From Colius striatus (Eukaryota; Chordata; Aves; Coliiformes; Coliidae): a stretch of DNA of 64,000 nucleotides. Positions 1 to 12,162 of the stretch are shown here, piece after piece. Each line of letters begins with the position of its first letter. The first letter of the stretch is position 1. The position numbers and the translations under genes are program-made. Under the pieces are notes generated by a model that was given only the letters and a program-made list of their open reading frames with translations, had not been told where the DNA came from and ran no database searches. The stretch lies in assembly GCF_028858725.1 (NCBI RefSeq), contig NC_084760.1:63245867-63309866 (forward strand), written 5' to 3'.

Positions 1-1210
1 AAGAAAATGAAGATCTTAGGAAAAGCAGTATGCCATAATACACTAAGCAGATATGCCATCAAATACACAGAGCATCAATGCCCTTCAGAGACTACATTTT
101 ACTCAGACTTCTCCACTGTCTTTTGATCCAATTCAGACAGATTTAAATTTCATTAATTTTGTAATCAACTTAGGAATGAAGCCTTTCCAATCTTAATTTG
201 TTTTTCTAACTACCAGAGTTTGGTATTTGAAAACAGCACCCCTTTACTGATGTTAAAAAGAGCTGATCTGTTTGGGGAAATGTTTTGATATGCTATCATC
301 TGCTGTGCAGCATGAAGGGTTTTTTTGACTAAATAAAGATTCTGTTACCAATACACAGTGATTATTCTAAGGGAAAGTTAATATTTTAATAAAAACACCA
401 ACATCAAAAAAATCCCTTGGAAAAGCAAAGGACTTGGATTTCAGTTACACATCCCTGGAGTGATAAAAATGTGATCCTCATGGCATCATTTCTACTGCGC
501 AGATCAATTTATCTAGCTGCAGGTTCTGCCAAACAAGCCCTAGCAGAGCTTGCTCTAGTGGTTTAAGTCACTGTTACCTATTTGTTCATCCTTACACCAG
601 GAATGAGAGGATGTAGTAAGGGACCAGACATAACCAGCAGAGCTTGCAGACTGAGAAAGTGTCTCAGCTTCACCTTCAGAAGCTAATACATGAAAACGTG
701 AGTCGCGAGGGCTGGAAACAGCTTAATATACCAAAATTGCTTTATGGGCAGTGATGACTGATAAGGAGGAGGAGGAAGAGACAGCTGGCAACGGCAATGC
801 CTTGAGCTATGCCAGTGAGAATTTTCTGGAAACATTTGGTGTCAGCCTTGCCTCTGACTACTGGGCTGGTGGCAGCCTCATTGCTTCATAGAAGTTAACG
901 CAGCTCAGTTTTAGTGCCTGTGTCTTTGAGAGAAGATGTAAACATTTCTGTGAGATAGAGGAAGCAAGAGAGTCAAGAGCAGCAGTCAATACCAAGACAC
1001 AAGATGGAAAAATTTAAATTGCATTCTCTCTACAGTGTAGCCTGCAAGAATGTGGTACTGAATTAATAATTAGAATAACTGCAACATGAGTTTACCGAAG
1101 GTAAATTATGTTTACCTAGCACTTTTTACCTTCTCTGGAAAGAGAAGAGTTTTGCCTAGAGAAAACAAATGTGGGGGCTGGCATAGGAAGAGAGGGGGGC
1201 ACAAGAAGAG
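1..1210. other. Intergenic DNA upstream of ABRACL
   Basis: No coding exon, RNA gene or clear repeat was recognised here. The short open frames are not conserved-looking and have AT-rich, stop-rich context. In human the next gene on this side is REPS1, on the opposite strand, but no REPS1 exon is visible. Confidence 0.6.
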
Positions 1211-1214
1211 AACG

Positions 1215-1720
1215 TGGCATAGTGTTGTTATAGAGGAATCAGCCTCTAAAGCTTTCTTAACCAAACAGAATTTTATTAAACCAATTGTAGCAAGCGATAA
1301 AAGGGCAAACAGCGCTGGGTGACCGGGGGAAGTGCAACAGTTCCACCACGGCACACACATTCATCCTTTGCATGTCCTTATATATGTTTTACCCCCCCTT
1401 CATGGGCTGGGACACTGCGACGGATCGGTCTCTGGTTGGTCAGTTGACAGTGTCCACGCGCCGTCCTTGCCCATCTACCAGCTCCAGATTGGTGAAAAAT
1501 GTTGCTGGGTGTTCCTGCCTTTGAAGCTTCGCTATTTTGTTGCACCTTCCGAGCGCTGCCCAGGTGTTGGCTTAACCACTTAACTACTATTACAAGACAT
1601 AATAAAACTTACACTGAATCCCACTCGATTTGCTCAACAATAACAATTTTTACCATTACTTATTACAGTGTCTTCGGGGGAAGCCAGCAGAGATAAGAGT
1701 GTGTGAGGCATGGTATGGCA
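1215..1720 (-). mobile_element. Solo LTR of an endogenous retrovirus, minus orientation
   Basis: Read on the minus strand this block has LTR architecture: a TATA-like element (plus-strand ttatatat, about 1376-1383), then a polyadenylation signal AATAAA (plus-strand TTTATT at 1272-1277), then a terminus ending in ACA. The plus-strand outer ends are TGGCATA and TATGGCA. The hexamer AACGTG occurs at both edges (1211-1216 and 1720-1725), which fits a 6-bp target duplication of class II (ERVK-like) elements, although it overlaps the TG/CA termini and leaves the exact ends uncertain. No gag, pol or env remnant flanks it. Its promoter would fire away from ABRACL. The family name was not determined. 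Confidence 0.6.
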
Positions 1721-2101
1721 ACGTGAAGTGACTTGAAGCAACACAGTATCTTAGGTTGAGAGCTGGCCTACTGGAAGAGAGTTACTGCAGGGCTGTTCTT
1801 GGAAGGCATTTTACCTGGCAAACTCACTAATGCTTTTGTCACAAACAGCAGGGATGTGTGCTGGTGAAATCTGTAGATTACATAAACCTGGGAGTTGCTG
1901 CTATGCAAAAAACCGAGGTCATCGGGGTGAGGAGAACAACATGATCCTTCAGCGGGAAGGTGGGGGCAGGCCCTTGCGAAGGGCCGAGGGAGAGGCGGGC
2001 CTGGCGCCTGAGGTGGTGTGCCCGCCGGTCGCTGCCGGCCGCCAGCCCTCGCCTTGCCACGAGGCGCAGGCACAGCAGCAAACGGTACAACACCAGAACC
2101 C

Positions 2102-2110
2102 AAAATGGCC
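2102..2110 (+). promoter_or_regulatory. YY1-like site in the ABRACL CpG island
   Basis: AAAATGGCC matches the core of the YY1 consensus (AANATGGC). Such sites often sit at or just downstream of TATA-less start sites. Motif match only. Confidence 0.4.
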
Positions 2111-2332
2111 GAGAGAGTCGCAGTGGGGCCGCGAAGCGCTCACCGCCGGGAAGGGAGGGGAGGGGAGGGGAGAGGAGAGGAGAGGGCTGGGCCAGGCGGG
2201 GCGAGGCCCCGGCGGAGGCCAGCTGGCTGCCGCCCGCTCCTCGCCCTGCCCCCGTGCTGCCTGACGCGCCTCCCGCCGGCGGCTGCCCCTGGCGGCGACA
2301 GCGGCGGAGGCGGCAGCGGGTGAGCGGCGGCG
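2110..2332 (+). other. ABRACL: Probable ABRACL non-coding exon 1
   Basis: The coding start lies in exon 2 immediately after a splice acceptor, so an upstream 5' UTR exon is required. Two good donors follow one another in the CpG island: gcgg|gtgagc with the intron starting at 2320, and ggcg|gtgagt with the intron starting at 2333. Either could end exon 1. The 5' boundary is a guess placed near the YY1-like site. Confidence 0.4.
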
Positions 2333-2700
2333 GTGAGTGGGGACAGGGTGCGCCGCACCGCACCGGGGACAGCGGGGCCGCCTATCCCTTCCCTCCGCTC
2401 CGCTCTGGGGAGAGAGGCGCTGCTCGTGCAGCTACCGGTACCGACGGGAGCTTGCGGGCGAGGCTGCCCTTGGCGCGGGTGGGGCCCGCTTCCCGGTGCG
2501 CCGTGCGCTGGCGGCGGTGGGAGCCGCGGCTTCGGCCCCGGCGCGGCCCGCCCGGGAGACTCCTGCCGGTGGTGCCTTGGCGGGGAGGGGGCCGAGCTTC
2601 TGGCACCCGACGCGAGCCTCCGAGGAGCCATCTTCGCGGGTATTTGAGGGATGTGCCGCGGGAGAAGTCGGCGCGGCCGGTGGCAAAGGTGTATGTGCGC

Positions 2701-4760
2701 TAAATAGCCGTTGGGCGATTTTCCAGCGAATTAAAGAAAGTTTAGTTGTACCTCGTACTGAAAAATCGTGTGGTTTCCCAGCAGTGCGTTGGCATCGGAA
2801 ATACTAGAGTTTATTTAATAGCTGGCGTGCACTTTTGATAGTTGGTGGGTCGAGGGTATGATAATAGAAAGTAAACAATGAAGTGTGCTGAAGATACTAG
2901 AATTCCATCATCTTACTCTTTATGCAGCCGCGGTTCTCTGACCTCGAAAGTGTTGCATAGTAATGCAGAAGTTTTTTTTTAAATACTAGATGTTGTTATT
3001 TAAACTGTCATTGTATGTGTGTGAGGGGAAAAAGATTTTAAATTAATGTGAATTTATAAAAAGTTAAAGGAAAAAAGGCTTTTAAAGGTAAAAGAGCGTC
3101 TTGAAAGAGAAGCTGATTACACCGTTGCAATGACCAACGTTAAAACTGACAGTTTTGCAAATTAATAATAATGATGTAAGCTTTTTGAGAGATGAGCCAT
3201 GTTTTCCTTGGTGGCTTCTAACAATGCATTTTAGTGGTCAGTTAAACAAAATTGAAAGTTGGTAGAAATCATCTGAGGCAATTTAAATCCTGCAGTGCTC
3301 CTGTCCCTGCCCTTTTAAGGCAGCTTTGCAGAGGTGGTACCACAGCAGCACATCCTGTTGCAATGTTATGTGTCTGTTAATATCCGCTTGGGTGTTTGTT
3401 GTTGCCGTGTGTCAGGGATGAAATTGTGGTTTGAATGGGGCTTTGCCTGAAACCCATGCCGATCCTAAGATTTCTCAGTTTTGTGTGTTAAAAGGACATT
3501 TTTGCAAGTGAACTTGAGATCTGAAAATCGGACTCAGTTACAAAGTCTGATTTAGCCTCACCGGTAAATTTTTTGAGGGGTCAGGAGGTGGAACTACATC
3601 ACTCTTAGCTATTTTAAGTTGATAAAAAATGAGAGGAAGCTTTTGTCTAAGCAAGAGTTTGTGATACATCAAGATGTCAAGTTCTTTTCTCCACTCACCA
3701 GATCTGTGCAGGAATCCTGGTTTCTTTAACAGCGGAGAGGCGTTCTGCTGGAGAAGAACTCTGTAGCTTTTATTCTGCACTGCATTGTTAGCACCTGTGG
3801 CAGCTGCATTTGATGCTTAGTTTTGCCTGTGGGGCCCGGTTTCCTGTCCTTACCTTGATGCTGTGTTTTGCTTGAAGAGTTCCACATCTAAAGGTTTCAT
3901 TGTGTTGATGTAGCTTGGCACAGCATAGATCCCAAAAGACCTTCCAGGTGCCTACAGTTACTAACAGTGGCTGCTTTTGGAGCCAGTGTTTTGTGTGGCT
4001 AGTGTTGCCATCTACTAAGTTGCTTATGGCTAAACTGTTCAAGGCATTGGTGAAAATTTCCCTGTTTAACAGCAGAATGGTGCATAGAATACATTTGTCA
4101 GTGTATCAGTTCTTTGTTCACCGGAAATGGAAATGGAAATAAATGTTAAGCCTTCTTAAGGTGCTTGCATGGTTTATTTCTGGTTCAATTTCACTCTGTC
4201 ACAGGTATGCAGTAGCTGCTGTCCTTTCAGACACTGCGTGTGTAGACCTCCTGTAACTAGCTGCATCTCTGCAGTATCTTCTCAGGATAAGTGGAAAGCT
4301 GTGATGTGGTTTAAAAAAACAAATCTACCATGTGTCCTCTATCCCAGAGAGGAATTTAAAGGAAGAGGTTCCGTTTTTATTGGGGGTATTGATAGAAATT
4401 TGCAAAACCCCCGAAGACCTGTGGCATTACCAGGATGCTGTGATTCTGTGGTTGCCTAAGCTCATTTTTTCACCCATACATAGCCACACCTCTGCCCCAA
4501 CCTTCCTACATTTTTTGTATTTTTTATATTAGCTCCTTATATTTGTATTTAGTATGTACAAAGGTTGTAGTTTCCGTTCACTTCCCATCGGATGTGGAGG
4601 CTCTTTATCTGTTCAGGACTGAAATTTCAGATAAACATGTGTCTCGGTTACCACGATTTACAAAGCACTATGACATTCTTGATGAACTGAGAACAGTTCA
4701 GGATGGTGCAATGGATTTACAGGTCTTAATAACTTTGTCAAAATCTATTTTACGTTTTAG
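2701..4760 (+). other. ABRACL: ABRACL intron 1 (3' part)
   Basis: AT-rich sequence between the CpG island and the acceptor ttttag at 4755-4760. The small open frames in it show no family resemblance. No repeat family was recognised. Confidence 0.5.
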
Positions 4761-4766
4761 ACCACA

Positions 4767-4827
4767 ATGAATGTGGAACATGAAATCAGCCTCTTAGTTG
4801 AGGAGATTCGGCGTCTGGGAACCAAAA
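4767..4827 (+). CDS. ABRACL: ABRACL coding exon 2
   Basis: The exon starts at 4761 after ttttag. The ATG at 4767 follows six 5' UTR bases, and its A-rich context (ccacaATG) has A at -3. It encodes residues 1-20 plus the first base of codon 21. The donor gtaagt begins at 4828. Confidence 0.95.
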
Positions 4828-6213
4828 GTAAGTATTGTGATACCTCTGGCCATACAGATGTAGTCATGTTATACCTACATGTATGTGTATGACATACATG
4901 TCATACAGATGTAGTCATGTTATATGAACCTATGAACTTGGCAAATTTAATTAAGAAGGCTCAGATAACCTGAGAACTTGCATATGTACTTAATCTGTAT
5001 GGGACTCATACATCTCATCCTTTAAAGCAGTTCTGTTATGAAGTCAAATGTTTAAGCCTCCATGGCACAGATGATGTAGGCCCAAAATCCTGCTATCACT
5101 AAAATCAGCTGCAAAGTTACCATTTTCTTTCAACTTTCAATGCTTGCTACAGCCATCAAAGAAGAGAATTGCACCTTTTACTTTCCACTTTCCTACTGGA
5201 TAACCCTGAACTTTGGAATTCACACGGTTCAGTTCTGTGTAGTACTGAAGGAAGGAATTTATGTGTAAAACTAGTTAAGGAGTTAGAGGTGTTGTCCAAA
5301 CTTTCCTTAGACTTGCTTAGAAGGTAGCATTTTCTCTTAGATTGTTTTTCATTGTTAAACCTCCTCTTCCTTTACGAATATTTATGCAATTTGCAGATGT
5401 GCTACCTGCTCATATATTTCATTTCTGATGCAATTTCATTCAGTCGGTTCCATTTGCTTTCCAAAACCTAAATGGATATGAATACATCTTGCGTTTTCTG
5501 TGACTGTATCTGCCTTTTAGTAATAACCTAGCTAATCTTAACATATATTTTCAAGTTCTTGCTTTGTGTGAGAAATCAATTCACATTGCAGCCTTTTCAA
5601 TGCAAACCTTAAATATTAATAAGTGAAAGAAAGTAATTTGAAAAAAAAACCCACCAAAACAAACCCCACACCACAATATTTTAATTATTTAAAATTTATT
5701 TCCTCCTTATGCTTTGAGGAGCTTCGATAGCCTGTGCTGGTCATGGGTTTCAGAAAGTCCTCAGTAAAAATAAACATAGCAGATATGTAGTCCTTGGTAT
5801 GAGTCTGGGAAAAAAGGAGAAGTCTTATCAGGCAGGAGTTCTGCCTACCATTTATTGTCAGAATTCATAATATGTTCCCTAACACACTGGGAAACACTGT
5901 GGGGTTTACTTTCAGTGTTCTGACTGTGTGTCACTTTGTTTCCCCAGTAATCTCCTAACTAAAAGAAAATCTGCATGTGTTTTCTTGTTGTGTCTTTGAT
6001 TTAGATGCCGATGGGCAAGTGAGTGTGAAATTTGGTGTGCTCTTTGCTGATGAAAAGTGTGCGAACCTCTTTGAAGCCCTAGTGGGAACTCTTAAGGCTG
6101 CAAAACGACGGAAGATCATCACTTATCAAGGGGAGCTACTTTTACAAGGCGTTCATGACAATGTCGATATCACTCTGCTGCAGGACTCATCCAGCGTTTC
6201 AGCTATGCATTAA
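4767..6213 (+). CDS. ABRACL: ABRACL, costars family protein (89 aa, 2 coding exons)
   Basis: The coding sequence is 4767-4827 joined to 6005-6213, 270 nt including the stop. Exon 2 gives MNVEHEISLLVEEIRRLGTK; the split codon A|AT gives Asn21. Exon 3 continues with the family core: KFGVLF (29-34), CANLFEALVGTLKAAKRRKI (39-58) and GELLLQGVHD (63-72). The costars domain is a small winged-helix-like fold, also found at the C terminus of ABRA/STARS. ABRACL is reported to interact with cofilin and to promote actin turnover and cell motility in the cytoplasm. The junctions are aaaa|gtaagt and ttag|atgcc. The human protein is 81 residues and ends in LLQD. Here that Asp81 is followed by SSSVSAMH before TAA, an 8-residue extension. 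Orthology is supported by near-identity over the core and by HECA lying downstream. Confidence 0.96.
4828..6004 (+). other. ABRACL: ABRACL intron 2
   Basis: A GT-AG intron of 1177 bp. Near its 5' end a 23-bp stretch is repeated 51 bp apart (4851 and 4902) around a short inverted repeat. An A/C-rich tract lies near 5641-5672. Otherwise AT-rich and featureless. Confidence 0.85.
6005..6213 (+). CDS. ABRACL: ABRACL coding exon 3 (last exon)
   Basis: The acceptor is tttgatttag, ending at 6004. The exon carries most of the costars domain (residues 21-81), then SSSVSAMH and the stop TAA at 6211-6213. Confidence 0.95.
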
Positions 6214-6565
6214 CGGAATTGTGCAAGACAGTGACTTGCAACATCCTCTGATTAAGGCTAATCATTCTACGGTGTTTTGATGTATTTTCTATATCTTTGT
6301 AGTCAAATGAAAGTGTCCTATTTTGTAAAACATTCCCTTTTGTAATTCTTCCTAAAATGGTACTGTATGTTAGTGAGACAAAAGATGCCAAGTCCTTCTC
6401 TTTCCCTTGGGTTTTTTGGGGTTTTGGGTTTTTTTTGGAATCTCAGGTGGTGCTCTAAAATATCTGGTGGTTATTTTCAGCATATGAAGAAGAGGACTGG
6501 TAATTTAATGTTTACAAATCAAAATGTGCCACAAAAGTATAAAATAAAAGCACATACTTAAAGTC
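6214..6565 (+). other. ABRACL: ABRACL 3' UTR
   Basis: Sequence from the stop codon to just past the polyadenylation signal AATAAA at 6543-6548, with a T/G-rich stretch downstream near 6567-6590. About 350 bp, a normal size for a small housekeeping-type transcript. The cleavage position is estimated. Confidence 0.7.
6543..6548 (+). terminator. ABRACL: ABRACL polyadenylation signal AATAAA
   Basis: A canonical AATAAA 330 bp after the ABRACL stop, followed within 40 bp by a GT/T-rich element. Confidence 0.75.
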
Positions 6566-9500
6566 GTTCTTATGGCTGTTGTTTCTATTTGCAATTTGAA
6601 ATCAAAGCAACCTGAATTATTGTAAGGAACGTAGTTAAGCAGCTGTATAGAAAGCATAACAGTGAGACAGAAATAATTTTGCAGTGTGATTCAATTGAAG
6701 AATGACCAACCTTTGGAGTGACTGGATTGTGCACAAAATCATAAATGATAGATGCACCTCATTCATCTCTAGCAGTGTAATATGCTTTCATTTTTTTATC
6801 CCCAAGGCTTTTGAATGAAGTGAGTGAGGAGCTCTCTGAATGCTTACATGCAGTTTTAATCCAAAGATGGTACAGCAGCTTCAGCCTCACAGAAATCAAG
6901 CTTCCTCTAAATCACTCCAGGGAGAAAGTGGGAGGGAAGGAAAAAAAGACCTTTTGATTGTTTTCTAGCTTAATACTAATTCTTCCTATCAGGTAAAAAT
7001 GCTTGCTCCAGAAGGGAGAAAGAGTTGCTACATGAGTAAAGCAGCAGTGAGTAAACAAACTGCTTACTGCTGTGTGCTCTCACTCTGCAGCTGCAGCTCT
7101 TTAAGTTGCAGGATGAGTGAATTTCCCTTTACTTAGCAGCCTTTTACAAGTGCAAAATGTTTGAAAAGTGTCTCCACATTTCCAGATACAGGAAATGCAT
7201 GCATGGTTATGGAATCTCTACAAAGCTGTGTAATTCCAGCTGCTGCCCCTTTGTTTTATCTTTGCTCTGCATCAAGCAAAAGGAAAACAACTTAAATCCT
7301 GTATGCAAACAGATCTGGGCTGCCTCTGCCTGTGCTGGCCCCAGAATCTGGGGAGCAAGGAAGTGATACGCAGAGAAAGTTGATCTGTTTGAGTTCAAGC
7401 CAACTGGAGTGGAGAAGGAAAGCCAAGAGCTCAGCATGGCTTACTGGCTCTAGTGCTCTGTAACTCCAACGTAGCTCTTCTGCTTCCAGACTGGAGCTGA
7501 CAAGTGCCGGCATCCCTGTGCCCTGCTGGTGGAAAGGAAGGGGACTGAAGCCAAACCTTCCTAATTAGAGGTGAGAGCAGGTAGCTCTATATTACCAGAA
7601 AACCACAGTTGCTGTTCCCCTGCCTCTGTGTTGGAAGCCTGAGTCATTGTCTGGGTTCACAGGATAGCCTGAGTATGCTGACAGATACCAAGTGCTTTGT
7701 GAGTGTCTGAGATGCCACTTTTTGTAGAGGAGGTCTGCCCCAGCCAGGATACAGTTCTCTGTGTTCACGAGAGGTCTTTAAGCAATGAAGGGGTCTCAAT
7801 CTTGAACATTTATTTTAAAAGCCCCAAACCAACAGTAAATTTAAGGCTCAGCACTGATTTGGAGCTGAGACTGAACTATTGAGGAAACCTTCACGTCTCA
7901 TTTTGGGTTTATCCTCTTAACCATGCTAATAAATGTATTCAGGAGTTCTGGGAATACTGTGTGGAAAGCAACAGAGAAACCTGACATTAAAACACATTTG
8001 TAACAACCAGAGGAGAATGTGACTATTAACCGCCCAGGGCAGCTGAGATGCGTTTTCCCTGTGTTTCTGAAAGCAGAAGAGAGACATTGTGAACAAGGAT
8101 GTATATCCAAGAACTTGCCTTCAGTGCAATGCTTAATGTTTCTACTGGCTCCAGAATTATGTAGACTTCATATCAGGTTATATACAAACCCTGTTGAATT
8201 TAATTTATTTATTTATTTATTTCTCTAGAGAAAATAAATACTAACATGGCTTCACATGCATGGGACCACACCTCTGTTAAGGAAATAATTACCCCAGCAA
8301 ATGGCTGGGACACAAATTCCTGGAACGCTTGGTACAATAACTGAGAACCTAACTATGGGGAAAGCATTACCTATTTTTGTAAACAGGAGGACAATGAGCA
8401 GTCTCTTATGATGGGTTCATGACCTTGCCAGCTGTAGGTCTGAAGGAAGTTTGTAGGTCAGCCAGCCACACTAGTGATTCCAAAATAGCAAGTAATTCTC
8501 CTGACTAGTGGGAAGTAGGAAGATAAAGAGATTTTTGACAACTGGATAGAAGAGTTGTCAGTAGGGCTGTTACCTGCCTGTGGTAGTGCTGGGAAATTAA
8601 AGAAAGAGGAACTTAGCTAATGCAGCCTCCATCGATGTAAGATCCAGGAGCGTGGTGGAACCTCAAAGACAGTTAGATGAGCTCCAAGCAAATCTAGCTG
8701 GTACAATTTAAGATGTTACCGCTGTATGTCTTCAGCAGGGACTGTTAGAAAAACTGATGGAGTGGAGTGTATGTACTCACCTCACCTCAGCTGTTTCCAT
8801 GCAAAATCCAGAAACATAAATGTTCTTTTCAAAGCAGTTTTGACTAAGCTGTGAAGGCACTGAGGTGCAGGTTTGCATGACCTTTGGCAAGGGGTGATAA
8901 CATCTTAAACTTTGCAGGTATTTTTCTTATGAGCATGGGTTTTTGCTGGGTACTTGAGCAAAGGAAGGGTTGAGATGTATGCGATACTATCTTTTATGTG
9001 CCTCGCTCACTTCAGAATGAGTTTTGAAAGTGCATGTTGTGTTTTGCTTCTTTCTCATCTCCCTTCCAAAGCTTTGCTGGAGGTGTTCATTTCACTTCAA
9101 GGGATTTCTCTCAGTGACAGTGATGTCACTTTTGCCATTTGTGTCTGTATAAAGTTGGTTATCTTTCCATAGTTTCTTTGTCATAAAAAACACTTGAAGA
9201 ACAAAAGTAGAAGAAGCAGGAAGTTCTTACGTGCTGAAAACTGATTATATGCTACTGATACTTTTGGCAGTTTTATTTAAATTTAGTTGAATGTTTCACC
9301 AATAGGCTGAGATTCTCTTCTCCGTCCAGCAGCACAAAGTGATTATTAAGCATGTTTAAACAGTTTTAGAACCTTTGCTAAGATGATGTAGCATGAATGC
9401 CACAGGACTGGCTTTATATATAAAACATATCAAAACACCGTTCATGATAGTTTCGTATCGCCTTCACCAAGTATAAAAGAACAGTCCTAATGGGTTGTAG

Positions 9501-12160
9501 CATAATTCATATTTGGTATTGCCTGAAAATCCTCTCTGATAATTGTATGATGGGAATCATAGTTTCAAGGACTTTTAAAAAGCCAAAAAGCCCAACATAC
9601 ATTTCTTTTGGAAGCTGGAAAAGCCAACAATTTTGCAAAATTTGTGTTTTTGTTAATGTCCTCAGGCAAATATGGGATATTTAGTTTGTAATGGATCTTC
9701 TTTTCTGATTTGAAAGGAAGTGATTTATTTCAAAACCAGTCACAAGGCACAGAATGAAATTTGAACAAAGCAGTTAGAGGGAGAATGAACCCTTAGACCA
9801 AAAAATATGTTTTGATGCTCTGACAGCTATTTGGAACAGGTCATCTGACCAGATGGAAGTGTACAAGTTTGGTGACCCAGTGACATATTTGAGCCTGAAT
9901 ACCTTTCAGGACAAAAGTCAGTATGATATTGTTTTGTAACTTGAAAGATTATGATATTTGCTCCAATACTCTGGGATTTGGGTTTTTTTTTTCTGCTTCC
10001 CTACAGACCAGTCAACTTTCACTTTGGAAACTGTCCTTACAAAAAAGATTCAAACTGTCTCCTTTGTTGCATTTATTATGTATCAAAGAAAAACACAAGG
10101 ACAAAATAACTGCTTAATGCTCTCCAATACATGCAGACAGGGTCCAAGAAAAAGCTGTTAAAGTTACAGGTGATGCTAAAAACCAACCATCTGCCTTTGC
10201 TCATGTGTCCAACTTATATCTCCTAAGGATTTTGTTTTCAAGGCAAGATAACTTCAGTGTTTTGATCTGAAGTGACATTCTCAAAGAAAATTAATAGCAG
10301 GTTGAAGAGTTGTTCCAGTGCAATGATTTCAAAGTATCTGTATGGTCAATATTTCCATGTACTCCTTTTTATTGAAAAAAAAAAAAAAGTTTAATAGATT
10401 GGTTAAGGATAAGTGCTTGACATTATTTCTAGAAAGGTGGTGTATTTAAGATCTAGTTACATAAACTGCTTAATGTGATACTGTTCTAATAAAGTTTTCC
10501 TGAGGGTGGCAGTTCAGTTTAGTTCTGTCACTCTGAGTACAGCTTTAGCCACAAATGTGCTGCAGATGTATATTTAAGCAGCTGAAGCTGGTCTCCCAGC
10601 AGGTATTTTGCATAACACACCAGAGGTAGTTATCTTTCCGTGTAGCCTAGATGTCATTGCAGGTTCTGCTTATCGCCCCTGGAGCACCTGAGCGACTAGG
10701 GGAGGTTAAATATCAGGCTGGTAACCTGGGGAGGAACTAGTGCGATCTACAAACACACTTCAGAGTCTTGTCAGATCAGACCCAGATTGAACCTCTTTTC
10801 AGAGAAATGCTTGAAGTCAAACCTAAGCATTTTACAGTACAGCATCTTCACAAATATGGCAGCATTACGTCCATTACCTTGCTCCGTTTTGGAGGTCATT
10901 CCTGCACAGCCACTGCAAGCTGAGTGACACTGGCCAGCTTAAAGCTGTTCTCCAGAGAGGACAATAGTATGAAACATGTATTTGCATATGCTTATTATGC
11001 ATATGTATTGGTACAACATGTACTGAAAACCTGACTGTTTTTTTACCCAGTGAGGAAACAGTAAATTACAATTATGCTTGAATGGCAATATAGTGAACTG
11101 CATTTTTTGGTCTTTGCTAAATGCCAGATAAGATGATTTTAGGATAATTTAGAGTTTGTATTTTGCAGATATAGATCTTTTGTGAAGCTGTGGTGATAGA
11201 AGACATATCATTGCCAGGTATTAATTAGTTAAGAGGCCTTGGTCTGTCTCAGCAGCTAATGTTCTAAAAAGCTTCTCTTATAAAGTTGTATTATGGCACA
11301 CAGTATGATTTTCTTGGAAATCTGCTTTCAGTTTTCTTAGAAAAAATAAAAAGACATAAAGGTAAGAGCAGTTGAAGATGCTCACTACTGTTCAGCAGGA
11401 GTACAGCGCTATGTAGCAGTTGACATAGAGTTCAAGATCCAACCATGGAAATAATTGCATTACAAGTACCTTCAGTGGCATTGGAATATACTTACATTCA
11501 AGTATGTGACATCTGCAAGGTATTCCAGTAGCACCAAGTCCACAGGCATTTAGGGTTTGACTGAAAAACTTTGCTGGGAACCTGAAATCATGGAAGTCTT
11601 GGTCAACCCAGAGGCATTGCCGCCTCGTCTGCGCCAAACACCAAAGTGCTTGTCTCAGAGATATGTCCACAGAAAATCAACACACATTGATGCTTAAGCT
11701 CCCCCAGGATCTGTGCTGGAAGGCATGGACACTGAGTAATCCTGAGCCCTGTACAGAAATGTCTGTCATTTTCTTCTTAAGAATCTGCTAAGAGTCTTTT
11801 TGTTACCTCAGCAAATGGTACTGGCTTGAAGGGGGTGGAAGTATCTGCATGGCATGTGGTTCACTGAAGTTTGTCAGCAGATGAAGAGAAATCACTTTGT
11901 AAAAACGTGCCTCAGGCTTCCTGGGAAGTTGGTCTGTGTTTCTGTGTTAGAAACAGTGATGTTGAATGTTTGCTGAGAGCCAAGAATGGGATTCTCTAAC
12001 CTGTGTCTTACTCTGTGTCATGGAAAACAATGCCACTCTGTGTGCTTACTTTTGAATTGTATTACATCCAAGCAAGCCCAGCTGTCTGGCCCCATAGCAG
12101 GGAGCTGCCATAGCGGAAATCCTCGGAACTGTTTTCTTGTCTATAAACACAATTTGGCAG
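6566..12160. other. Intergenic DNA between ABRACL and HECA, proximal part
   Basis: No gene, RNA or clear transposon was recognised. It contains a short A tract near 10374-10388 and a palindromic octamer-like cluster near 10979-11005. The open frames are short, lack family motifs and have no exon-like splice context. Confidence 0.6.
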
Positions 12161-12162
12161 TT

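Larger units (their letters stand above)
1940..2700 (+). promoter_or_regulatory. ABRACL: CpG island promoter of ABRACL
   Basis: The block is abruptly GC- and CpG-rich compared with the AT-rich flanks, and lies directly upstream of the ABRACL coding exons. It contains a YY1-like AAAATGGCC at 2102-2110, a frequent initiator-proximal site in housekeeping promoters, and a run of G tracts at 2148-2170. No TATA box is evident. The transcription start cannot be fixed from sequence alone. Long open frames on both strands are a by-product of the low stop-codon density of GC-rich DNA. Confidence 0.75.

Noticed and set aside
1960-2703. 247-codon open frame over the ABRACL CpG island
   Set aside because: Arg/Gly/Pro-rich translation typical of GC-rich non-coding DNA, overlapped by equally long frames on both strands. 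It has no domain and no link to the ABRACL start in exon 2.
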